A stretch of DNA of 64,000 bases from Amyelois transitella. Its lineage: Eukaryota > Arthropoda > Insecta > Lepidoptera > Pyralidae. The notes below the pieces were generated by a model that ran no database searches, was not told where the DNA came from, and was given only the letters and a program-made list of their open reading frames with translations. The stretch covers positions 2,170,001 to 2,234,000 of the forward strand of contig NC_083529.1 of the NCBI RefSeq assembly GCF_032362555.1. Reading direction: 5' to 3'. Shown one piece after another: positions 52,154-64,000 of this stretch (positions are counted from its first letter, which is position 1; every line of letters begins with the position of its first letter). The translations under genes were made by a program, and so were the position numbers.

Positions 52154-53088
52154 TTGGAGAGAGAGAGATTCTCCAGGGTTTGTAGTTCAGAATAATACTC
52201 CGTTTCAGAAGGTGAGAATGGAATGATTTATTTACAAAATTGAGACATATTTATATAAAACTATTTACAATGGAAAATGCATGGACGAATCATAAATACG
52301 GAATTATTACCAATGATGAAGAGAGATTATTTTTAACAAATCAGAAATATCGAATTATAGCCAATAGTGTGAGCGTATTTACAAAAGGAAATCTATCTAA
52401 AAGTTTTTGAGGATAATAAAATTGATTTGCATAGATTTCTGAGAATTTTGCATTGCTGTCTCTTGAGTGTGGATAGCTCCATCTCGTTTCCGCTACACGT
52501 GTCGAGCTTGAGTTTCTGTGACGCCCGGTGCGGCCGCAGGCGCGCCGAGGGCGCTACGTGCGGTGTGCACGCGATGTTTGTTGGGTGAAACTTGCTTGCG
52601 TATAAAACCGTCTTGCTGCTTGCTCCCCGCCTCAGTGGTAATTTGAACTCGCGGCGTGAGGTCGCGCTCGTGAAGCTCGCGCGAAGTGCAGTGTGTGCGT
52701 CGAACTCTTGAGTTTGTTGTGTTGTTTCGGACGGAGATCCGATGGACAATAATGCAGTGTGGAGAATTGGCGTGTGAAGATGCTGATGCTGCCTGGAAGA
52801 ACTGCTGATGCACGATGTGTGGCATGTCCATGTGCACGCGCTCACAAACAGTTCTTTTCAGAACTAGCTTCTTCTGGTTTCTGGGCAACGAAGTCGGCAT
52901 GATATTAAAGTGCTTGATTTGTTTTATTCATCTCTTATATATATATGTATTATATCTATTATATCCTGGTAATGTTTTGGTATTATGATGGTAAATATTA
53001 TGAAGGTAATGGTTGTGCTCGGTAATGGGTAAGGTAATCTTGTTGGTAAGTATGTTGGTACTTGATGGTAAGTATGCTGGTAGCCACA
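52154..53088 (-). repeat. 5' LTR of the Ty3 element, intact
   Basis: 935 bp. In the element's orientation it runs TGTGGCTACC to TCTCTCTCTCCA. It is the intact partner of the interrupted LTR on the left. Confidence 0.92.
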
Positions 53089-53220
53089 ACATTTTATTAA
53101 ATAAAAAAATAATCCCTTGTTTTTTGAGGAAAATATTGTGTTTTTTATTATTTTTACTATAGAAACTACCTTTTCGTGGTAAAATTTTATACTTATTTGA
53201 GTACAGTCCACATCCCTATT

Positions 53221-53508
53221 GTGGATGTGTGTTTTAGGATGTAAGCGGCAGTTCTGGGCCTAGACTCACATCATCCACAACTTATCGTGAAGGTGACTTA
53301 TAATAGTCTAGACTTTGATTAATATCATCATGATTTTCCGCCAGGCTAGGTGTTACGCTTGGCGAACCGCGGCTCCAACGATGTTGTGTCGGAGTTGTGT
53401 TAGACTCTTTGCTGTGTTCGACTGATAGCATCACGTGATTTTGTTTTTGTGACTTGTGGCGTAGAGATGTCGCCACATAATCATTCGATTACATGTAACA
53501 AAGAGAGT
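53221..53508. other. Wnt5 3' flank
   Basis: Probable Wnt5 3' UTR. The first minus-strand AATAAA found is at 53149-53144, inside the right end of the DNA transposon remnant, about 360 nt past the stop. Confidence 0.45.
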
Positions 53509-56500
53509 TCACTTGCAAGTGTGCATCTCCAACGTTTTCACACACGTATTGCATTCCACTCGGCAACACCAGTGGAATTTGCAGCCGCACCGTTCCTTGA
53601 TGACGATCCTCTTGGTGTTGTACCCTCGACCACAGCAGAGCAATGAACAACCGTCTATACCAGCTGAAGTCCTGTTACATTCGCGGCCCGACGTACCGAG
53701 AGAACCCTGGAATTTTAAAGGGAAGAAAATAAAAAATGAACCTCTTGAGAAACCCTCTCACTCTTTTATTTGGAATAAAAACTACATACTAGTAAATAGT
53801 TAGGGGAGTCCTCCAGAATCAAGATGAGGTCACGAGGTCCTAGGCTTTTACTTTTGTCGCGGGCACAGCTAGGAAAATTATAAAAATAAATAAAATATGT
53901 TAATTGCACATAATGACAAACCAAGGAATCGTTTCTAACGCAGTAGTTAGGCGAGTCCTCCAAATACACGAGGTCCTGGGCTGTGGGCAGGCTGTAGTGA
54001 GGGTCGCTGAGGCGGAGCTTGCCACGCCGAGACACCTTCACTTCCGTGGCACCGTCATATTTGTCACGTAAATAGTCCCCTGGAAATGTATGAAAAATCA
54101 TTCAAACATAAAGTATGCTTATGAACCTTATTCTCATAGACAATGTCATCTCAGTTCCCTAAATAAAGCTTTAAATAAAAAAAAACAAGCAGTATTACGC
54201 TAGTAAATTGTTTGATACATAAGGTAATGCAAAAAAATGCATGCAAAATTAATAAATTTTTATAAAGTTCTGCTTATTGAAACATACATTTACATACCAT
54301 ACATTTGTGATTTTTTCTATCGAGGCAAAATGTTGATATCATGTTTTGAGATTTGTAGTTTACTAACATATGTTTTTTTTAAAGAATCAATGCAGTGAAT
54401 CATCTAGGCACACGACGCATAATTGAGACTTTTATAGTCTTAATTAACTGATATAGTCGTCTTAAAGCATGTTTTGGAAACACTGAAACGAGAACTAAGT
54501 TACTTTACGTCTGTAATAATAAGACATTCCTTCGAGATTTATGATTATTGCCTTAGAATCTGATATCTAATACGTAGATAAATTAACCGTTAAAAAAGGA
54601 ACGTCGGAAAGCGGTCAAGCCCCAAACCATAATGGCGGAGGATGTTACTGAGAACACACAAATATGAGAGAGAGAAAATATGTGATAAAACCCACTTCAA
54701 TTTAGCTCAATAATTGTATAGCTCACCATAATAATTTAACAACAAAATTTAATTTCGAATTGCAACATTACTTATCCTGTTGAGATAGTATTGGCAGATT
54801 GTATCTATGACACAGGTTATAGATATTGATTCTTGTTTAGTCGGAAGAGTGCGCAATGCAAATCAGACATCCATATCCATCTACTCGCAAAACGCGAAAA
54901 CTATTGGTCCATTTTGAATGTATTTTTTTCACATGAATTAGGCAGACCTGAAATATATTTGAACCCCGCCCCTCAAGGAACAATACAGGGGATCAGCTTT
55001 TTCAGGGAACATTTACGGCGACAAAGTCGCGGTGACATGTTAGCTAGTTATTTCATAAACAAATGTCAGTTTTAAAACAGTGAGTAGAAGCAGCCAGTAG
55101 TAGTATTAGAACGGTGGAACATTGGTGAGGGTTCACAAGTCAAAAATCAAATATTCAGACTTTTGCCCTGGATGTCGTTTCTATAGGAATTCCCAGACGT
55201 AAAGTTAGAGGTTTGGATATTATTCATTAGCGATAGAATACTAATTAGTAACACATGTGTGTAGAACATTATTTAATTAAAATTGACAAGGCATCTTCCC
55301 ATATCTAAACTTGAGGAACAAGAAAGAAGGTATATAAAGCCTTGTCAATGTTTTGATTGTGACCCTTAGAGCCCAACACGCGCGCTCTAATAGAATATCA
55401 ATGATCTCTTCCTTCTATGCGTTGCGTGGGAGTTGATTTACTTGCCCACCCACAAGATGGCGTCTAAATATACACGTTTTATTTCTTGTAATTTAAATTG
55501 CAGGTATTATCTTAGCTTAGTTCAATTTATGTTTATTACTGTGGATGTAATACGGAACTAATAAATAGTTAAATCCGTCTATTGTAAAGTTTCGAACTTA
55601 TATCATTTGTTTTTTCTTTTCGTTTTCATGGGAATTTATTTTTGGTGTTCGTAAAACTAATTTTTGCCCGGAACTACATTTGCGTGGTTCCTTTTTTGCA
55701 AAAATAACTCTTTGTCCTTCCTCAGAATCAATTCAGTCTTTGTGCCAAATTTTATTAAAATCGGTTCAATGCTGAAAAGAGGTTTCAGGCGTGAAAACAT
55801 AACAGACAGACAGAGTTACTTGCGAATTTATAGTATAAATATTGAAAATTAGTAGCAAGTATGTTGTTAAAAACACAAAATATTTAACAAGTAATATGTT
55901 GTAAAATATTTTGTGTTTATTAAGAAGCTTATTTTTACATTGTATAATATCGAAATTCCTTTAACTGGTAACAAATGCTCACCAAATGGCAACAATTAGA
56001 TGCAAGCAAAAAGCTAATCTAGCAGTTGCCGAGGCAAATGTCCCAAAAAAGGGAAAATTGATTCGGTGACCAAATTACCTCTATTAGATGCAATGCAACT
56101 AATAAGTGACCATTTACCCTCAATAGTTTTATGGAGCCCTGGTATCTGTGTAGTAGGTAATTATAGATTTATGAGAATACATAGCAATATGTATAACTTT
56201 ATTTCCTAGTTCATTCTGTATTTCGGTTTTTACCTATGAAAACCCTCTATCTACCATAAAACCATCTGTTTATCTATTTATGTAAAGGTGACTGATTGAC
56301 TGACTGATCTATGAACGCACGGCTTCAACTCATCAAACAACTAGACCGATCGAGCTGAAATTTGGCATGCAGAAAGTTGTTATGATGTGGGTATCTGCTA
56401 AGAAAGAATTTTAGAAATTTCAGTGGGAACGTTATTACCCTTTTTCGCAGGCGAAGCCGCAGGCGCTCTCTAGTATAATGTTAGGCACTTCTTCAAATAG

Positions 56501-59500
56501 TTTACTAGATTATAGATACTTTGATAAAATGTTAATTGTAGTGCATAGTTACTTACATCATGACGTGTTAGTCTAGCATACATACCTCTTAGATTATAAA
56601 GAATCTATGAAATAGTTAGAAAGTATAACGATTCACATTGCGTAAATAAAACTTACCTTCCATAATATTCATAACTTAATGAAGATTACTACAGTCTTAC
56701 TAAATAACTAGCTTTCCGCCCGCGGCTTCGCCCACGTGTAATTCGGTTATATATAGCGTTTTTTAATGATCTCGACAGGGCTTTTTCTTCCACAGGCTGA
56801 AATCTTGTAGAAAATAAAATTCGGGTGTTTTATTTATGCATACCGATTACGCCGAGATTTATGGACCGATTTACGTGATTCTTTTTTTGTTCGGTAGAGT
56901 ATACTTTCAAGTTGGTCCCGTTGTTACCTAGTCAGGATCTGATGATGGTATTCCAGGGAAATCAAGGGCAAACCTCAAATTTACAGGCAATTACGTTTTT
57001 GACAATTTCATAGATCTGTTTAAGTATTTGCGTCTGATAGTCATCATCCCATGTGAATGAGCTGATGATGGAAGGTACAACTCCTCAACGGTTAGGAGTT
57101 GAAAGAAAATTCTTACGAAGTTATACGTACATGTGAGGCTATTAGGTTGACCTGATAATAAAAAGTAAATCTCATTAACGTTAAGAATTTAGGTGAAAAT
57201 GGATGCGGACAAATTTCGTAGCTGTTTGTATGGGTAGTGTTAACACAAAATAGGGATTTAAAGGCGTGATGTTATTAATGTTATGCATGTATGTACATAA
57301 TTATGTATGTTATTATGTATGTTAAAGAGACGACTGAAAGTTGTCATACAAAGTCTCTTTTTTAAGGATGGGAAATCATCAAATGACCTCTCCCGCTCTG
57401 GGTGGAACGGAAGGGAGTGTCAGACTTTTACTGACTAAAACCCACCTCGTTCCTTCAGTTGCCCTTTGCGTTCCGGGGCCACGGTATCTCGTTAGAACTT
57501 TCCCGCAGCCCCGGCTCAGTTTATCCCGTTTCCCCCCCTTGGGGGTTGACATTTCAAAAATCCATTCTTAGTGCTCACTTATATTACTAAAGGAACCTCT
57601 GTTCAAAATCTCAGACTCCTATACCGAGCGGTTTCGGCTGTGCGTTAATAAATCAGTCACCCAATCGCACCCCCTAAATCACGATTGGAGGGTAGTTTGA
57701 AAAAACTTATAATGTCAAACATATTTACTTGCCTATGTACGTGTTCATGCCAAGTTTCAAGTTTATAAACCCAAGGAATAAGATTTTTCATAGAAACGTT
57801 TTTACCCCTTTTCCCCCCCTTGGGGGTTGAATTTCCAAAAATCCTTTCTTAGTGCTCCCCTACATATCCCAAGGAACCTACATTCCAAATTTCAGCTGTC
57901 TACGACCAGTAGTTTCGACTGTGCGTTGTCTGTCAGTCAGTCACTCAGTAACGGAAGAGTTTTATATATATAGATAATAAAGTCGGTTAAAACGCAGTTA
58001 AAATTAAAACCATAATAAAATTTAAATTAAGAATCCATTCGCATTCAAATAGCGACGCCAAGCGGCAAGATCGTAAAGTGAACGTAGTCTTTAAAAACGC
58101 CATATAGACTACATTAATTTTAAACTTCGAATAGTGGAATATAATTTAAATGTGACAATGAATTACGCTTTAGTTTTACTGCCGTTTAACCATAAAAGCA
58201 AAATGTAACTGTTCACATCATAGAGTTAGGAATAATTATAAGACAATAACAGAATGCGGCTTCGCCCGCGTTTATTGAGAAATCCTATCAATTTCCTTAC
58301 CCGCAGGACCACATAAGAAACTAACATGCCATTTTTAACCATTAGTCAATCAATATTTTTTTTTTAGACGGTAATATATTTTTTTATCCTGAGATATTAA
58401 TAAGTGATGTTTGAAATGTCCCATAATAATAAACATTTTAAGATTTATTATGGCATTTCTATTGCCTAATACGAGTATTATTCAGATTTCTATTGTTTTT
58501 ATGCCTTACGAAGTAGAGAGATTGAGTGTGACAGGTGATATTGTTGATGCCGTGTGGTATTCGACACTTTAAAATACGGCCACTTTTACGATTTTCGTGG
58601 AAGTAGTAGGAGGCGACTGAGGGAATTAGCACTTGCACCTAGAAAAAGTGCCACTAGGTTCTTTAGTGGCATTTAACGACATCCATGAGAAAAAGATGCA
58701 GTGGTTCTTTAAAACGTATGTACATAAAATCACGCCTCTTTCCCAAAAGGGTAGGCAAAGACTACATCTTTTCATCGATCCCTTCTTACTTCTTGCGCCT
58801 CATCCACATTCATAACTCAATTACACCTTTTATAAAGTATCGAAAAATACCTCGTGCACGAATTAATAAATATGTTGTTAAATAAATTGCCAGTGACTAA
58901 ACAAGTAATCCCACTCACCAATTTCTCTCAGTGTTGCCAGTTGTTGCCAGCACGTGATCAAACTGCAGGACCCCGATACGCCGTGGCATTTGCAGTTTAC
59001 CCGTGACTTCTTTATGACCGCCTGGTGGTATTAAACAAGTTATTATAAATATATAAAAAAAATACATCTAATATGTACATAAAACAAACAAATAAACTTA
59101 TTTTACTAGCTGTGCCCGCGACTCCGTCCGCGTGGAGTAGTTATTTTGGGCATCATTGAAGCCCTCAATGGTGAATAATTTTCTTTTTCCATTATTTCTT
59201 CGCTCCTAATAGTTGCTGCGTGATGTAATATAGCCTTATAAAGGCTTACTAGATAAATGGTCTATTCAACACTAATAAAGGAACTAGATAATTATGTAAA
59301 AAAGCGGCATGAAATAATAATATACTGACACTTAATATAATAATGTATACAATTTTTTCATAAATAAACATACATTAATTAAGATAATTAATTTCATACC
59401 CGTCTCCCAGCCTCGTTGTTATGCCTGTTCATCAGCTGTCTCCCTTGTTCGCGGCTGCCTCTTTTCACTTTCCTCTCCCGCTCCCTAATGTCGACGAAGC

Positions 59501-59511
59501 CTTCAGTGAAT
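53509..59511 (-). CDS. Wnt5: Wnt5 secreted signalling protein, last four coding exons
   Basis: Exons (minus): 59511-59400, 59021-58919, 54079-53922, 53706-53509; 189 residues with TGA at 53511-53509. Sequence in order: [52 protein letters not shown] (the serine that carries the palmitoleoyl group is in this motif), [90 protein letters not shown] end. The C-terminal cysteine pattern is complete. AVIKK...SLITCWQQL and REIGDYLR match insect Wnt5 best. Junctions are phase-consistent; the third exon's donor (TTG|gtttgt) is the least canonical. Wnt5 is a secreted ligand for Ryk/Frizzled receptors in axon guidance and muscle attachment (established for Drosophila). The N-terminal exons are off window. 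Confidence 0.95.
53795..53873. repeat. Partial Wnt5 exon duplicate next to a Helitron 3' end
   Basis: TTAGGGGAGTCCTCCA and ACGAGGTCCTAGGCT nearly repeat TTAGGCGAGTCCTCCA and ACGAGGTCCTGGGCT of the exon at 53922-54079, with about 15 extra bases between. GTCGCGGGCACAGCTAG follows at once (53857-53873), the terminus of the family E Helitrons. Confidence 0.55.
54598..54680. repeat. Repeat family F fragment
   Basis: GTCGGAAAGCGGTCAAGCC and CCATAATGGCGGAGGATGT, ending GAGAGAGAGA, resembling 43165-43450. Confidence 0.45.
54840..55047 (+). mobile_element. Helitron-like element, 3' end
   Basis: ACAAAGTCGCGGTGACATGT, then TAGCTAG before T. The 5' border is uncertain. Confidence 0.45.
55871..55918. 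repeat. 20-bp inverted repeat with 8-nt spacer
   Basis: AAACACAAAATATTTAACAA and its complement at 55899-55918 differ at one pair. Confidence 0.8.
57529..57905. repeat. Internally duplicated repeat
   Basis: CCCCCCTTGGGGGTTGA followed by TTAGTGCTC and AAGGAACCT occurs at 57533-57600 and again at 57815-57880, about 280 bp apart. It probably belongs to a dispersed element; class unknown. Confidence 0.55.
58722..58820 (-). mobile_element. RTE-like LINE 3' end (family C)
   Basis: CATAAAATCACGCCTCTTTC, GGGTAGGCAAAGACTAC and CATCCACATTCATAACTC. It lies about 100 bp downstream of a Wnt5 exon donor. Confidence 0.7.
59106..59282 (-). mobile_element. Helitron-like fragment (family E)
   Basis: CTAGCTGTGCCCGCGACTCC and GTTGCTGCGTGATG match the family E 3' half in reverse. 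It sits in the intron between two Wnt5 exons. Confidence 0.65.
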
Positions 59512-62500
59512 CTTGAAAAGAATAATGTATTTAAAAAAATATTTTAAATCTATTATTTTCTGTCTAATAGACATTTACAATTTATTTTTCGTATACCATA
59601 AGCAACAAAAAAATATAGTCTCTAAAACCAAGAGCCTAGAAACTTGAAATAATTTGCTGTGTTCTAAACACTTCCATAACAAGGAACTTTTCCAACTAAT
59701 TTATGTAGCCCCTGGTACGAACTGAAAGCTTTTCCGACCGTATGAAAGAGAAATCGCGTGGAAAAGGGACGGTTATTTATCCAAAGACCCGGCTACGCCC
59801 CTCTACGAGGGTCTACGCGGTATTGATTCGTAGCAAGCAATACGTTTGTTCAAATATGAACCGTTTTCTTTTCGCATTTAGATTTACATTTGTAAAAATT
59901 GTTACATTGGGGTGAGTAACTAGAAATAAACCTCTTGTTTGTTACTCCTAGTAGCTTCGAATTTGGATCAAATATGTATTAAAAGGAAAGAATTTTCATT
60001 AGAAAACCAAATATGTTATCAGATAATAGTCGTAAATGATATCGACACTAACGAATTCCCTTTTAATAATTTTAATTTTTGCTTTCTATTACTATGACAT
60101 AACCCGGATAAATCTGGGTATAGTTTTGTATAAGATAGGATTAAGAACCCTCTTAGGTTTATGGGATCTTAGTCGATGGTAACGGATTTAAGCATTCTTA
60201 ACGTGCTAAATCCGGGTTATCCGGGTAAAATACCCGCTTTAGCTCGTTGCTTTTTTCTGCAACTTTCTAAAGAATACAGGTACAATGTGGTAAAGATTCA
60301 ATTAATAATTATTTTTACCTACTTTTCCATACCATCATAACCATTTTTTATAACAATTTTTTGTAATTTTATTTTATTACTAACAATTATTTTATATACT
60401 ATGTCGACTTAACTCAAGCGTTATAGATTTTTTTGTACTGAGAATTCGAATGACATTTCAAGCATATTTGAAATTTCTTGCGACCCTTTTCGGCTCATGT
60501 TCGCCTAGTGAAAAGAATACTCGAATGCGGGAAAATCTCCTTTATGGAGCAAGTTCCATTCCTTTCCCTGGCCATCCCCAAATCTGAAGCGTTCCAAACC
60601 TGCATTCCAATCATTCTTTAGCTACTGCTAATCATGTTTTCCCAGTAAAGAAAATTCAAACGGACGCATCAGAAAAGCTTTTTTTAAAGTACCGTATAAA
60701 AAACTTAAAAGCTCCCTCGGAAAATTCTCATTTAATTGTGTGCGTGCAGAAGCTCCGCCTATTTGTGTTATCACGGCACACTTAGATTTGATATGGCATT
60801 AGCTTTTTTACAGGAAGCATCAGCAATTTTTAACGTGCTGGAATGTTATGAGCTCCTAGTTACTAAGGCATGGATTTTTACAAAGCCTCGTCTTAAACAT
60901 GGAAGGAGAATTGGATGCGGAGGTAAAAACGTCTTTCCTGAAAAATTTGGCTTTTTTGAAGAAAGTCGTATGGCAAACCAGGCAACGCTGTTTTAGGACA
61001 TAATAAAATTAATTGTCTCTTTTGGTCATGATTGCTTAGTAATATGGCCAGAAAGTGTGATATTTCGGCAAAGAAAAAAGCGGTTCGTTCAAAAAGCTGC
61101 GGGACTGGGCGGGTGTAAAGTAAGCACAGTAAGCAAAGACTCTTCAGAATCCTGTGGTCCCAGTGAAGTCGACTCAAAATATGCAGAAAATTCCGTGTTT
61201 TTGTGAAAAATGTGTGTATAAAGGAAAATTATTCTTAATTTGAACGTCAAACTTTTGCAAAGTTCGAAAATATTTTATCAATTTCGCTTTGCATAACACC
61301 GTGCGTTTTATATTACCCTAGTACTTTCCTTTATATTGGAATAAAATACAGCAGCGTTATTTTTTTCCAGTTGTTTTTTTTTTGTAGGTATGATTTTTTA
61401 TTTTATCTTATTGTTTTCTAATTATCGTACCGTTTTCGTAAAAATGCAAAGCCACTTAGAAAACAACCTTCGTATTCTCTAAGCATCGGTGGTCGTTATT
61501 AAAATTGCGTGATGTGCTATATTGGCCATGTACCAATGACTATTTTCTGAGATACGGTTCGAAATGTAAATTTGTTTGAGTGCTTACCGACTGCTTGTAC
61601 GTTTACTGCTGTTTACTTACGGTCCCTCACCGTAAACTAACATCTTGAGAAACTTACACGTCAAGTTAAGTAAAAAATGTGGCACGTCTTTTATTTTTTT
61701 CTTATTTTTCTTTCTTTAGACAAATAAAAACAATGGAAAAAAAATTAATTATGCCTGAAGCCCATTGGTATTGTTATAATAATTTATCAAATGTCTACCC
61801 TAGTAGAAAAAATCTTTTCATTATTCTTTAGATTTTTTTTCAATACCCCGCATTCAGAAGACGCAATAAAGTCAATCCTTGTTCAGGCCGCGGTATAACC
61901 CTTTCAGTACGTGAAAACGTTCTAGGGCTGCATGCCTACGAAGGAGGTCGTCTACGGGCTACGAGGTGTTACGAACTGCTACGAAGCTACGTTTGCTACG
62001 TAACTGATAATGCGGTACGAAAATTGGGCAATCTGCTTTCATTCATTATATCGTGCGGCACGAAAATTTCGGTTTCACGGTAAAATTTTAGAAGAATTAC
62101 GCTGGTAGAGATGGTACTCATCCGAAATGCGAGTCAATGAAATTAAAATTTTAAGACAAAGACCGGACTAAGAAGAGAAAGAAATTTCAAAAAGCGGACT
62201 CCTAGCTCGGAAGCATATGGATGAGGGTACAATTAACTCAGAGGGTATACTCAAAAATGAGGGAGAGAGAGTTTTTTAGGGCAGCCTATTTCATTTTACT
62301 ATTACAATTTGCTTAATTGTATTCATAAGCATAAAGCGTAAAATATTAAATAAGTTTAGACGTTTTTACACTGGGTGTTCATAATCTACATTAAGAAGGT
62401 ACATACTTATGTAGTGAGTTTGATCCATATTTTTTTTTATTCAGCACAAATTCGACTATACTGCTACGAATGCGACGGTGCTACGGTTGTAGCTTCGTAG

Positions 62501-64000
62501 ACCGGCGTAGCGACATCGTAGGCCCGTATAATGGTTCCACGGATATATTACGTTTCAGAATATTCTCTTCTACATTTATGGCGGCCTGGTACCCGACCTG
62601 TCTTTAGCCATGCTTTGACACCCGTGAGGCTCAGTTGACTGACAGCTGAATTTTTCAGAATCATTTTAATGCGATAGGTGGTACATAAGTATTAACTAGA
62701 AAATTTTTTTTTTTCCTAAATTCTACACTTTACATTCTTAAACTAACGTTATTGCTAATTTTTCTCTTTCATGATTATATTAATAACAATGTATGTAATT
62801 AAATTTTTGATGAAGCAAATTTTACAACATTATTATAACCAGTTAAGTCTTATTGTGCATATTAATTACTAATATTTTTTATGTTTTTAACATTATATTA
62901 CGTATTATTAATGTTTTTATCCAAAGTTACCTTTCCTTTTACCGGTAAGGATAAGGAAACACCGTAGATAATAAATACATCGAAGAGAGCAGGTAAATTT
63001 TTCACCTGTCTTACCTTTCACCTGAATACTAGGGACTAAGAAACGCAGAGGAGGAAAAATGAGTACACCTTTCTCCCGTAACTTCAGGAAAATTCAGGTG
63101 CGTCGCACACATTGATGCAAAACGTGTAAAGAGTTCGGGATATCACCAAAGGGAACGTTAGACAGAGACAGAATTTCCTATGTTATATAGGGGAAAGCGG
63201 TACACATTGGCATTTTATTCCCAGTGTGTATGCTACGTAAAATCCTCACAACCGTGTAGAATGAAATTGCTTTCAGTTAAGGTAGGAAAAGGTAAGTGTG
63301 TGGGCGAGGTGACAGGTAAAGACACCTTCAACCGGTTGTTGCGATCCTAGTACACAGGTACGTTGTGAAGCAGGTGAGTTCTACCTGAAGTTTCACGATT
63401 TCAGGTGGGTTTGGTTGTCATTTGTCATTGATAAAAAAGTAATTACAAAAAAATATTCGTTAGTTTGTTGAGGTGTGGTGGTTACACCACACACACGACA
63501 TAAAAAATCACAATATGGAAAGTAGGGAGTAAGATTATTGAACTGATTTTTTATACACAATCATCACATATTATTTTTCTGTTGAAAAACTATGTAGGTA
63601 TTTGATTAGAGATAAATTTATCATTCAAAATTTTGGAAGTACCATTTGTTCTTTTGTTTCCGGAGATCGAATTTCTCTTGATTTTTCCGCGGGGAAATTT
63701 TCGATAAAGTGGGGGAAAAGTACTAGGCGCTCATATTCTATGAAGAGGTTGGGATAAACCTCATTACTCCCGATCCGCGCCCGCGAGGCGTATTTAAATA
63801 AAATAATAATCTAGGGTTAGGGCAACATAACACTTTGGTGGTGTGTTATAGAATTCCTGTTCCTAGTAGTTTTACTACTAAACTATTCAAGAAGAACGGC
63901 GATGTTGTAGTAGAACATAGTAGGAGGTATAAGGAGAGCAGAGCTTGTTAGAAATTGTATTTGTATTTTCAACTATGACTAGATTTTCCTTTTGCTATGC
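59512..64000. other. Presumed Wnt5 upstream intron, no gene recognised
   Basis: AT-rich. A search by eye for upstream Wnt exon wording (CGCS, DWxWGGC) found nothing. Fragments of family D (61525-61665) and family F (62150-62275) occur. The open frame 60736-60996 shows no recognisable domain. Confidence 0.5.

Larger units (their letters stand above)
44626..53088 (-). mobile_element. Ty3/Gypsy LTR retrotransposon with nested LINE
   Basis: Two 935-bp LTRs flank gag and pol, which are read on the minus strand. It is flanked by ACATT (44621-44625, 53089-53093). The exact border is ambiguous by one or two T. By eye the LTRs differ at one position (44940 C against 52468 G), so insertion was recent. 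No envelope-like frame was found. Confidence 0.92.
43645..53220. mobile_element. DNA transposon remnant with 16-bp TIRs, split by a Ty3 element
   Basis: AATAGGGATGTGGACT at 43645-43660 is mirrored exactly at 53205-53220. Without the Ty3 insert it is about 1.1 kb. It carries a broken THAP domain. The duplicated target is unclear: TA is present at both ends, but an 8-bp match is not convincing. Confidence 0.65.
54080..58918. other. Wnt5 intron, 4.8 kb
   Basis: AT-rich with Helitron-like, LINE-tail and hairpin elements listed separately. No extra exon seen. Confidence 0.6.

Noticed and set aside
60736..60996. 86-residue open frame as a candidate gene or Wnt5 exon
   Set aside because: No Wnt cysteine pattern, no domain, no convincing splice sites.

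Overview
The window is nuclear DNA from a moth or butterfly (Lepidoptera). It carries intron-rich animal genes embedded in lepidopteran repeats: tRNA-derived SINEs, a SINE family with (TGTA)n tails, and Helitrons ending in CTAG at A|T target sites. No tRNA, rRNA, CRISPR or prokaryotic-style operon was seen. All splice models below were read by eye from splice-site consensus and codon phase; each one joins in phase.

Layout. (1) 903-1423, minus: the first two coding exons of adenine phosphoribosyltransferase (Aprt); the rest lies left of the window. (2) 2032-25007, plus: a complete 10-exon CSPP1-like centrosome/spindle-pole protein of 680 residues. It is divergent from Aprt across about 600 bp that contains an E2F-like site. 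Its 13-kb second intron is a repeat field. (3) 25008-29789: AT-rich intergenic DNA with a terminal-inverted-repeat element and a tRNA-SINE. (4) 29790-41291, minus: a complete 6-exon NYN/PIN-domain ribonuclease gene of the N4BP1/KHNYN/Regnase group, 483 residues, with an N-terminal array of SUMO-interaction-like motifs and no CCCH finger. (5) 41300-53220: intergenic. It holds a three-level nest: a THAP-bearing DNA element with 16-bp terminal repeats contains an 8.5-kb Ty3/Gypsy retrotransposon, whose left LTR contains a 5'-truncated LINE. (6) 53509-59511, minus: the last four coding exons of Wnt5. Its N-terminal exons lie to the right, and no exon was recognised in 59512-64000.

The four genes belong to different pathways (purine salvage, centrosome/cilium, RNA decay, Wnt signalling), and nothing suggests they work as a unit. 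The most informative signals are at the gene-transposon interface. A SINE sits 11 bp past a CSPP1 splice donor, and its target-site duplication copied that donor. Inverted SINE arms flank CSPP1 exon 5. A SINE family shares its 3' end with a LINE in the same window. A multi-level nest (tRNA-SINE, Helitron, inverted-repeat unit, LINE, second LINE) lies in one intron of the ribonuclease gene. I found no clear candidate for an entirely new molecular system. The SIM-rich NYN ribonuclease and the LINE/SINE tail sharing are the best leads.
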